Part shown: positions 1 to 5,293 of the stretch, piece by piece
How the letters are laid out: the number at the start of each line of letters is the position of its first letter
Position numbering within the stretch: the stretch's first letter is position 1
NCBI GenBank assembly: GCA_030040725.1
Contig: JASHTD010000265.1
Location: 1-5,293, forward strand
Direction of reading: 5' to 3'
DNA length: 5,293 nt
Source of the DNA: Candidatus Sulfotelmatobacter sp.
GTDB taxonomy: Bacteria; Acidobacteriota; Terriglobia; Terriglobales; Acidobacteriaceae
The notes under the pieces: generated by a model
The model's input: only the letters and a program-made list of their open reading frames with translations
Told to the model about the DNA's origin: nothing
Databases searched by the model: none
Program-made: the position numbers and the translations under genes

Positions 1-39
1 CTCAGGCGGAAAATATTGCGATATGTATAAGATTTTCAT
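1..39 (-). CDS. N-terminus of a GT4-type glycosyltransferase (partial, cut by window edge)
   Basis: Only the first 13 codons lie in the window, reading MKILYISQYFPPE. This is a typical opening of GT4 (GT-B fold) glycosyltransferases: the first beta strand of the N-terminal Rossmann-like domain followed by a Y-F-P-P turn. Such enzymes transfer a sugar from a nucleotide sugar to a lipid-linked or growing glycan at the cytoplasmic face of the membrane, which suits a polysaccharide operon. The start is well defined because a TAG stop in the same frame (42-40) lies immediately upstream of the ATG. No good Shine-Dalgarno sequence lies at normal spacing. The nearest AGGA (73-70) is about 30 bases away, so initiation may depend on translation of upstream cistrons. 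The rest of the protein is outside the window, so the family call rests on one short motif plus context. Confidence 0.72.
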   Translation of the reverse strand, partial: MKILYISQYFPPE

Positions 40-48
40 CTATCGCAA
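16..48 (-). repeat. Inverted repeat enclosing the glycosyltransferase start codon
   Basis: Bases 16-23 (ttgcgata) and 41-48 (tatcgcaa) are perfect reverse complements separated by 17 bases. In the minus-strand transcript a G-U and a U-A pair (49/15 and 50/14) extend the stem to 10 pairs. The ATG at 39-37 and its next codons sit in the loop, and codons 6-8 are in the 3' arm. It could be a translation-control hairpin, a DNA operator dyad, or chance, since the 3' arm is also conserved coding sequence. The stem is AT-rich and the loop is large, so predicted stability is modest. Confidence 0.35.
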
Positions 49-81
49 CAATCGAAGACTGAAAACTGATCCTGCAAGCAT
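40..81 (-). other. Intercistronic mini-ORF of 13 codons between the oxidoreductase and the glycosyltransferase
   Basis: An ATG at 81-79 lies one base after the TGA of the oxidoreductase (85-83). It opens a 13-codon frame reading MLAGSVFSLRLLR and ending in TAG at 42-40, directly abutting the glycosyltransferase ATG (39-37). It therefore fills the only gap in the window. No convincing Shine-Dalgarno sequence precedes it. It may act as a bridge for termination-reinitiation between the two large genes, or be an accident of a short spacer. I do not claim the peptide itself has a function. Confidence 0.25.
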
Positions 82-82
82 T

Positions 83-2317
83 TCAAGAAGCCTGATCTAG
101 CCCGTCAATACTCAGGCCGTCAGAACTATCGATTCGACCGATGTGAAGCGGCGCGATCGTGACTGGCTGACCCAGACAACGCGATTGTTCCAGGGCAAAC
201 GTGGTTCGCATCGTAGCCGCGATTTCTGCGAACGGAATCGGCGAGTCGCTGCCATTTTGCATCGCCGCGCGAAACGCCTTCCATTCGCCGCGATGCCCCT
301 TATCCTGGCGCAACAACGAGCGAAAGACCCGTTTCTTCCCGCCACGAACCAGTTCGAGGCGGCGGAAATCCTCGATCATGGCGACAGCCCCGCCACCGAA
401 GACTTCAATTCGCTCCTTCGAAAACGATTTGTCGCCGTTTGCGACATAGGTGATCGTGCCGTGTGAGCCGTTCAGAAAACGCAGCGAGCAGAGAACGTTG
501 TCGTTACTGTACCGGCTGGAGCTTGCGAGCGTGCGCGTCTCAACTTCGACAGCCGCACTTCCCGCAAGAAACGAAAGAAAATCGACAAAGTGGCAGACTT
601 CGCTGAGGATGCGTCCTCCACCCTGTTGAGGATCGTTGAGCCAGTGATCCGTGGGAAGGAATCCCGCGTTGATCCGGTAATGAAGCGCCAGCGGCTCGCG
701 GATATCGTGAAGAAAGGTTTTCATGCGAATGGCCAACGGCGCGAAGCGGCGATTGAAACCTGCCATAACAAGCCGGCGAGGATTCTGACGGTGGTGTGTG
801 TCGGCAATCCCAGCTAGTTCCGATTCGTTAAGGCACAGGGGTTTTTCGCAGAAAACGTGTTTGCCGGCGTTCAGCGCGGCGATAACCTGTGGCGCATGCA
901 AATGATGGCGCGTAGCGATGACAATCGTGTTGACGTCGGGGTGGTTCAGGACTTCTTGTTCGTCAGTGGTGCAGGAACGGAATCCGAATTTCGACGCAGC
1001 GTGGCGAGCGTGGGAACCGTTGGCGGCAGCGATAATAACCAATTGGGCGCCGGCAGCATGCTCGATCGCGGGCAGGAGCGTGCCGAGAGCGAAGTCGCCT
1101 GCGCCGATGAATCCGACGCGAACCGAACTGTGACCCGCGACCGGCTCTTTTGAGCTAATAAGATCGGTGCAGCGGCTGTCGCTGTTTGCGTTCTCCGGAT
1201 ATTCAATCATCACTCCGAGCGATGGCTCACCGGTCGCGCCCGTGATCAGCTCATAGGCTGAGTGCGCTTGCGCGATAGGGAAACGATGCGTGATCAACGG
1301 CTGCACGTTAAGTTTGCGATCGGCGAGAAGCCTCAGAAAAGCTTCCATATTGCGGGTCTCGGTCCAGCGAACGTAGCCGATTGGATAGTCGATTCCCTTT
1401 TGCTCATAGGCGGAATCGTAGCGACCGGGGCCGTAGGAACGCGAAACGCGGAAGTCGAGTTCCTTCTCGTAAAACTCGCGGCGCGGAATATCCATGGCGA
1501 CCGAACCTACGGCAACTACACGCGCGCGATTTCGGGCCACCGCAGCGGCGAGATTTACCGGATCGTTGCTGGAACTTTGCGCAGCGATCACGACTGCGTC
1601 TGCTCCATGGCCGGACGAAGCTTGCATGCATAAATCGCGAAACGCGGAAGGGGAAGTACTGACTGCGTCGGCACCGGAGCGCAAAGCGAACTCAGCGCGC
1701 TCTGGGGAAATATCCATACCAAGAACCGAACAGCCCGCAGCTTTCAGAATCTGGACGGTCAACTGGCCGAGCAGCCCGAGTCCGATGACAGCGACGATGT
1801 CACCCAGCCTTGCGTCTGCGTTGCGAACTCCATGCAGAGCCACGGCCCCGAGGGTGGTGAAAGCAGCTTCGTCGAAACTGACCGATTCCGATGTAATGCG
1901 AGCGGCGAGCAAACGCGGCACGCAGGCGAATTCAGCGTGCACCGCATGACCCGCTCCCGCACAAGCAACGCGATCACCACCGCTGAACCCGGTGACGCCT
2001 TCGCCGATGGCAACGACGGTGCCGGAACTGCTGTAACCGAGCGCGCTGGCCTGATCGAGACGACTGCGCACGGCTGAAAGCGCAGAGGCAAGCCCGTCGC
2101 GATTGATCTTGCCGAGAACTTCGCGAACCAAGTCCGGGCGCATGCGCGCCTTTTGAAAAAGATTCTTGCCTGCGAATTCTGAAGAGGCGCGTTCGGTTCC
2201 GGCAGAAACCAAGGACGCGGCGGTGCGAACCAAAAGGCATCCCGCCAGCAGTTTTGGCGCAGGAACTTCTTCGACTGCGATCTCCGCCGTGCGAACGTCC
2301 TGAAAGACTTGCTTCAT
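83..2317 (-). CDS. Bi-domain oxidoreductase: zinc-less MDR alcohol-dehydrogenase-like half fused to a Gfo/Idh/MocA half
   Basis: This 744-residue protein joins two dehydrogenases. Residues 1 to about 375 form a medium-chain dehydrogenase/reductase with a GLGLLG dinucleotide motif at 179-184 and an acidic D202 after the second strand, suggesting NAD(H) preference. The usual zinc ligands are absent: S38 stands where the catalytic Cys is expected, and GYS (94-96) replaces GHE. Residues about 376-398 are a polar linker. Residues about 399-725 are a Gfo/Idh/MocA oxidoreductase with GAGDFA at 405-410, the CEKPL motif with candidate catalytic K492, and a GGG (566-568) followed by H576-x-x-D579. NCBI-type annotation calls this architecture 'bi-domain-containing oxidoreductase', and the length is usual for it. 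It is probably cytoplasmic and acts on a sugar or nucleotide sugar for polysaccharide synthesis. The start overlaps the lyase-like gene's stop in ATGA (2317-2314). A GAGG lies 11 bases upstream, longer than ideal, so translational coupling is likely. The exact substrate is unknown. Confidence 0.96.
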   Translation of the reverse strand: MKQVFQDVRTAEIAVEEVPAPKLLAGCLLVRTAASLVSAGTERASSEFAGKNLFQKARMRPDLVREVLGKINRDGLASALSAVRSRLDQASALGYSSSGTVVAIGEGVTGFSGGDRVACAGAGHAVHAEFACVPRLLAARITSESVSFDEAAFTTLGAVALHGVRNADARLGDIVAVIGLGLLGQLTVQILKAAGCSVLGMDISPERAEFALRSGADAVSTSPSAFRDLCMQASSGHGADAVVIAAQSSSNDPVNLAAAVARNRARVVAVGSVAMDIPRREFYEKELDFRVSRSYGPGRYDSAYEQKGIDYPIGYVRWTETRNMEAFLRLLADRKLNVQPLITHRFPIAQAHSAYELITGATGEPSLGVMIEYPENANSDSRCTDLISSKEPVAGHSSVRVGFIGAGDFALGTLLPAIEHAAGAQLVIIAAANGSHARHAASKFGFRSCTTDEQEVLNHPDVNTIVIATRHHLHAPQVIAALNAGKHVFCEKPLCLNESELAGIADTHHRQNPRRLVMAGFNRRFAPLAIRMKTFLHDIREPLALHYRINAGFLPTDHWLNDPQQGGGRILSEVCHFVDFLSFLAGSAAVEVETRTLASSSRYSNDNVLCSLRFLNGSHGTITYVANGDKSFSKERIEVFGGGAVAMIEDFRRLELVRGGKKRVFRSLLRQDKGHRGEWKAFRAAMQNGSDSPIPFAEIAATMRTTFALEQSRCLGQPVTIAPLHIGRIDSSDGLSIDGLDQAS

Positions 2318-4422
2318 GCCGGTTCGAGCCTCATTTTTTCAAACCAGGCCGCATCGAGGTTCATTGAATCCCGTTCGCCTACCTGTCCCATGCGAACCAG
2401 CGTTACGAAGCGGACCGGCAGCTGCGATCGAGTTTGATAAAGAAGAGAAACCGCCGGGCGAAGATCGCCATACGTCGGACTTTCATATCCGAGCAAGGCT
2501 CTATCGCGATCGCTGAGCCGGAAGTTCGGACTCTGCTCAATCAGCGTACCTGCACGAACGACACCGCCTTGCGCCGGAACACTGGAAAAACAGTTCCAGC
2601 AAATTTGTGATGCACCGTGAGTAAATACAATTTCAAAAGGCGATTCGCGAAACCTATATGGTAAGTCCGGTGTGAGCCAGTGCAGGCGCAGGTCGTGCTC
2701 GCCGGTCCCGATCAGTTTGTCGAGGATGAGCCAGCCAATCCCGGCAAGGCGCTCAACTCTGCGCTGATGAGTTACGCTGAGATTTCTGTAGCCGTTATGT
2801 TCGCCTTCGAAGATGCTTCTATGAATGGAATTTTCCTGATCGAACACGCGGCCTGAGGCTTGCGCCCAGTCGAGCCACAGAAATCGCCCGGCTCGCGTCA
2901 TCTGATCTCGGCCGTCAACGGCGACGGTATTGTGAACCGCGGTGCAGGCAAACGCGTTGTTCCACGGTGCGGGGCCGTTGTAGAGATAGGTTCCCGGATC
3001 GCGGGCGAAGTTGAAACCTCGCCACCAGAGATCGACGTGCAGTTGATCGCATTGAAACGGACGGCGCTGGTAAGAACCGGCACGGATGAGCGCCCATGAA
3101 TCCTCATCGCCGAGTCGGAAGTATCCGGCTTCGGGAAAAGATTGCGGAACCGGCTGGGAGGTTGACGCAGCCGGTTTCAAACCGAACCAGAGCGCAGGCT
3201 CGTCGCAACTTCCAGCAGGCAAAGCCGGGCGATTCAGAACCGCAGCGCCGAGCTGCAGTAGGGGACGGTAATCGCGGTAATCGTCGACCGCGAGCGGAAG
3301 AATGTCGCTGCCATCATTCGATCCGTAGTTCGGAACGGAGCCGCTGACAGGATCGGCCCAAGAGCGCAAAAAGTCGAACGCGGCGTGCGCGCGCGCGCGA
3401 ATATCCTCATGCAAATCGGCGCCATGAATTTCCGCGAGACGCAAGGTCCAGAGCAGCAAATGCAAAATCATGCGCTGGTAATTAAATGAGTGCTGATGCG
3501 AAACGCCCTCAGGAGTGATCTGATCGACAACGGCTTCGCGCAGAATCCGAGCTCCAAGATTCTGCCAACGCGACGCAGCGCGGAGTTCGGGATAGAGCGT
3601 GCCCGCAGTCCACAAGCCGACGGCCTCGCTGATCAAGTGATTGCTGCGCTGCGAGCGGGCATAAGGGATGGTTTGCACGGTGCGCCAGGCGTGAGAAGCG
3701 ATGAGAGAAAAAAGTAACCCGACACGCTTAGGTGTGGTCGCATGCGAATGAATAAATCCATGCAAAGCGAACGACCAGGCGAGAATGCGCAGAGAACATT
3801 CCTGGCCGCAAATCCACAACGGGCCGGACATAGGCGGGCTATGCGCGGCCCAATCTTCGAGAAAGTGCCAGAACGTCTCGGAAAAACGTTCGTCCGATGT
3901 GAGGGCGTAAGCGCGCACCAGCGCATATACAAAGAGGAAGCGGGAGGGTTCGAGAATAAATTTCAGATCGCCGTAGACGGGCGAAGCGAAGCGCATCCGC
4001 GTCCAGGGCTGGCACGGCGAAATCGTTTGTCCGGTGACGGGATTCTCGAACCAGCGGGGAGGAAGCCCACAAGCGGAAGAGAGACTGCCGAAGAATGGCA
4101 GGGTGCCGGTGAGAATGCATTCCGCGTCGGCGAGAATCGATTTCTCTTCGTCATGGCTCAGGAACTGCTTGATCGCCGATCCCAGCGTTCGTGCATCACG
4201 AAAGAAAAATCTGCTGGTTCCGTCGCGGCGGTCCCGCAGCAATTTTTCTGAGGAGACATGAGGAGCAATGCGCGTCAGATCCCACGCATCCCAGCCTTGG
4301 ACCGAGCGCATGCGGCGGTTCATCAAGCCGCTGCCGCGCTCCAATTCATACCCGAGCCGCAGTATGCCGTGGCGCACTCCGAAAGTGCGGCCGACCTGCA
4401 ACGCGGCTCCGAGTTTAGCCAT
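2314..4422 (-). CDS. Heparinase II/III-family polysaccharide lyase-like protein
   Basis: This 702-residue protein has the heparinase II/III layout. Residues about 80-400 form a helix-rich (alpha/alpha)-toroid domain, with E208 in CGQECSLRILAW, SNHLISE (260-266), EGVSHQHSFNY (305-315) and PNYGSNDGSD (364-373). Residues about 430-670 are the C-terminal beta-rich heparinase domain, with DQLHVDLWWRG (459-469), RDPGTY (474-479) and VHNTV (496-500). By analogy with Pedobacter heparinase II, H262 and Y315 are candidate catalytic residues and H462, D475 and H497 candidate metal ligands; this is inference. The family cleaves uronic-acid-containing polysaccharides by beta-elimination. The N-terminus is basic and shows no signal peptide or membrane segment. 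I chose the ATG at 4422 because GGAG (4433-4430) lies 7 bases upstream. A start at 4491 would add 23 unconvincing residues and overlap the upstream gene by 77 bases. The chosen start overlaps that gene by 8 bases. Loss of lyase activity in favour of a binding or editing role cannot be excluded. Confidence 0.94.
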   Translation of the reverse strand: MAKLGAALQVGRTFGVRHGILRLGYELERGSGLMNRRMRSVQGWDAWDLTRIAPHVSSEKLLRDRRDGTSRFFFRDARTLGSAIKQFLSHDEEKSILADAECILTGTLPFFGSLSSACGLPPRWFENPVTGQTISPCQPWTRMRFASPVYGDLKFILEPSRFLFVYALVRAYALTSDERFSETFWHFLEDWAAHSPPMSGPLWICGQECSLRILAWSFALHGFIHSHATTPKRVGLLFSLIASHAWRTVQTIPYARSQRSNHLISEAVGLWTAGTLYPELRAASRWQNLGARILREAVVDQITPEGVSHQHSFNYQRMILHLLLWTLRLAEIHGADLHEDIRARAHAAFDFLRSWADPVSGSVPNYGSNDGSDILPLAVDDYRDYRPLLQLGAAVLNRPALPAGSCDEPALWFGLKPAASTSQPVPQSFPEAGYFRLGDEDSWALIRAGSYQRRPFQCDQLHVDLWWRGFNFARDPGTYLYNGPAPWNNAFACTAVHNTVAVDGRDQMTRAGRFLWLDWAQASGRVFDQENSIHRSIFEGEHNGYRNLSVTHQRRVERLAGIGWLILDKLIGTGEHDLRLHWLTPDLPYRFRESPFEIVFTHGASQICWNCFSSVPAQGGVVRAGTLIEQSPNFRLSDRDRALLGYESPTYGDLRPAVSLLYQTRSQLPVRFVTLVRMGQVGERDSMNLDAAWFEKMRLEPA
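2329..2332 (-). promoter_or_regulatory. Weak ribosome binding site for the bi-domain oxidoreductase
   Basis: GAGG on the minus strand lies inside the last codons of the lyase-like gene, 11 bases before the oxidoreductase ATG. The spacing is longer than usual, so the 4-base ATGA stop/start overlap probably contributes to initiation by coupling. Confidence 0.4.
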
Positions 4423-5251
4423 GAACTGTCTCCGTAAGCGGGGCGATGCGCTGTGCCAACATTTCCGCGGCGCGCTCTTGCAGCCACTCATGCATCACGA
4501 AATATTGATTATCGCCGCTGCTCGCGCCGTTCAGATCACATTGCGGAGTACTCATCATGGTTCCTCGGTCGAGCGCGGTCACAACATCGCCAAGCTTGTC
4601 GACGCCGAAAGCAATCAGGCGATGGCGCAGGTCGGCAAGCGATTTGCAGTGCGCGAGATCGGAATATTCGTATTTCTGCAGAATCGGGCCCGTATCGACG
4701 CCGGAATCCATGAAATGAATTGTGATCCCAACCGGAACGCCATTCAGCAGAGACCACTCAGGACTGCTCATGCCGCGGATTTGCGGGAGCAGGCCGAGGT
4801 GAACGTTGAGCACGCCGAGACGCGGAATGGCGAGAACTTCCTTCCGCAGAATATCGCCACCGGTAAAAATGATGAGGTCCGGACACGACGCTTTGAGAGA
4901 CGCTATGGCACGCGGAGAATTCTGATCGTGTGCTATCGCTACGGGGAAGCTGTAAACATTCGCGACCTGGTTTAGATTCTGGAAAACGAAGTCGCCGCGC
5001 GTAAGCCAGCGTTGCAGATATTCGTTCTGTACGCGTGGCAGGTTTGACGTGCTTTTCGAAAACAGTTTTGTGCGGGCATAATTCACGACACGCTTAACGC
5101 CCCACTGGCTGAACTTCCGTAGCAGCGTGGCGCGGTTGAAAGCGGAAAGCGAAAGAGCGCCCGCGGGAGGGTATCCCGCATCGGCCAGGCGCACGGCCAC
5201 AGCGCACGCGGTCTCGCTGTACACGCTGGAGCAGAGCATCACGACGCGCAT
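4415..5251 (-). CDS. Formyltransferase-family protein, probably acting on an amino sugar
   Basis: This 278-residue protein carries the formyltransferase fold shared with GART and methionyl-tRNA formyltransferase, which transfers a formyl group from N10-formyltetrahydrofolate to an amine. The core runs from about residue 105 (NSPRAIASLK...PDLIIFTGGDIL) to 195. The catalytic triad is intact: N149 and H151 in LNVHLGLLP, and D186 in GVDTGPI. The H-to-D spacing of 35 is close to the 36 of E. coli GART (H108, D144). The PQIRGMSSPEW loop (156-166) also fits. The C-terminal tail of about 80 residues is too short for the tRNA-binding OB domain of methionyl-tRNA formyltransferase, which argues against that housekeeping role. 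With polysaccharide genes downstream, N-formylation of an amino sugar is the likely job; the substrate is not readable here. Residues 1-100 are less conserved and I recognise no second domain. The ATG at 5251 has a well-spaced GAGG upstream. Confidence 0.93.
   Translation of the reverse strand: MRVVMLCSSVYSETACAVAVRLADAGYPPAGALSLSAFNRATLLRKFSQWGVKRVVNYARTKLFSKSTSNLPRVQNEYLQRWLTRGDFVFQNLNQVANVYSFPVAIAHDQNSPRAIASLKASCPDLIIFTGGDILRKEVLAIPRLGVLNVHLGLLPQIRGMSSPEWSLLNGVPVGITIHFMDSGVDTGPILQKYEYSDLAHCKSLADLRHRLIAFGVDKLGDVVTALDRGTMMSTPQCDLNGASSGDNQYFVMHEWLQERAAEMLAQRIAPLTETVHG
4430..4433 (-). promoter_or_regulatory. Ribosome binding site that fixes the start of the lyase-like gene
   Basis: GGAG on the minus strand lies 7 bases before the ATG at 4422-4420, within the 3' end of the formyltransferase gene. 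This near-ideal site supports the 702-residue reading over the longer open frame from 4491. Confidence 0.7.
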
Positions 5252-5293
5252 GCGAGTGCCTCAGTAGCGGACGAGTCGAAAAAACGTTTCATG
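5239..5293 (-). other. Possible 3' end of an upstream gene entering from the right edge
   Basis: Three ways for an upstream gene to end are visible on the minus strand. One frame is open from the edge to TGA at 5263-5261, ending HETFFRLVRY, which would leave a 9-base gap before the formyltransferase. A second is open to TGA at 5241-5239, ending in MKRFFDSSATEALACAS, which would overlap the formyltransferase start by 13 bases. The third meets TGA at once (5291-5289). The tight packing elsewhere makes an upstream gene likely, but the product and frame cannot be told from 55 bases. No promoter is evident here. Confidence 0.3.
5259..5262 (-). promoter_or_regulatory. Ribosome binding site of the formyltransferase gene
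   Basis: GAGG on the minus strand lies 7 bases before the ATG at 5251-5249. It supports that start over the in-frame ATG four codons further in (M5). Confidence 0.65.

Noticed and set aside
10..50. Intrinsic terminator formed by the inverted repeat and the following TATTTT
   Set aside because: The stem is AT-rich, the loop is 17 bases, the U tract is short, and it would fall within the first codons of a same-strand gene.
24..51. Promoter-like pair on the minus strand (TTGTTG, 16 bases, TATACA)
   Set aside because: Transcription would begin inside the glycosyltransferase coding region, past its only plausible start, and the match to the -35 consensus is weak.
3383..3399. Alternating purine-pyrimidine run (17 bases, mostly GC repeats), possible Z-DNA or slippage site
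   Set aside because: It encodes an Arg-Ala repeat (residues about 342-346) in a helical region of the lyase-like protein with the frame intact. Six or so GC units are common in GC-rich genes and nothing suggests phase variation.
3742..4251. Plus-strand open frame (169 codons)
   Set aside because: It is fully antisense to the conserved toroid domain of the lyase-like protein, has no recognisable domain, and its composition is that of a shadow frame.
2314..4491. Longer 725-residue version of the lyase-like protein
   Set aside because: The extra 23 residues are not family-like, would overlap the upstream gene by 77 bases, and the internal ATG at 4422 has a near-ideal GGAG at 7 bases.
4268..4975. 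Long plus-strand open frame (235 codons) opposite the formyltransferase and lyase-like genes
   Set aside because: It lies antisense across the junction of two clearly conserved proteins, shows no recognisable motif, is rich in Arg and Ala, and is explained as a shadow of GC-biased codons.
1..5293. CRISPR arrays, tRNA/rRNA genes, insertion-sequence ends, attachment sites
   Set aside because: I looked for direct repeats with spacers, cloverleaf-like segments and terminal inverted repeats and saw none. Nearly all of the window is explained by the four genes.

Overview
The window is one stretch of a minus-strand operon that appears to belong to a surface polysaccharide (exopolysaccharide or O-antigen-like) biosynthesis locus. 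The whole sequence is coding except for a 43-base gap near the left edge. Base composition is moderately GC-rich. The protein types are common in such loci of soil Acidobacteriota, Verrucomicrobiota and Proteobacteria. An acidobacterial origin is my best guess, but it rests on general resemblance only.

Reading in the direction of transcription, from right to left, there are four recognisable genes. The first is a 278-residue formyltransferase-family protein (5251 to 4415). The second is a 702-residue heparinase II/III-family polysaccharide lyase-like protein (4422 to 2314), which overlaps the first by 8 bases. The third is a 744-residue bi-domain oxidoreductase (2317 to 83), starting in a 4-base ATGA overlap and fusing a zinc-less alcohol-dehydrogenase-like (MDR) half to a Gfo/Idh/MocA half. 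After a 43-base gap comes the first 13 codons of what looks like a GT4 glycosyltransferase (39 to 1, cut by the window edge). At the right edge a gene further upstream probably ends, but three reading frames are possible and the window cannot decide between them.

The likely joint role is making and tailoring one sugar polymer. The bi-domain enzyme would carry out NAD-dependent redox chemistry on a sugar or nucleotide sugar. The formyltransferase would N-formylate an amino sugar. The glycosyltransferase would assemble the repeat unit, and the lyase-like protein would trim, edit or degrade uronic-acid-containing chains. The substrates are inferred from family and context, not read from the sequence.

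The only non-coding stretch (40 to 82) is AT-rich, about 38% GC over bases 1-82 by hand count. It holds a 13-codon mini-ORF that directly abuts the glycosyltransferase start. An 8-base inverted repeat, running from this stretch into the gene, places that start codon in a hairpin loop. I saw no RNA genes, CRISPR arrays, insertion sequences or convincing terminators.
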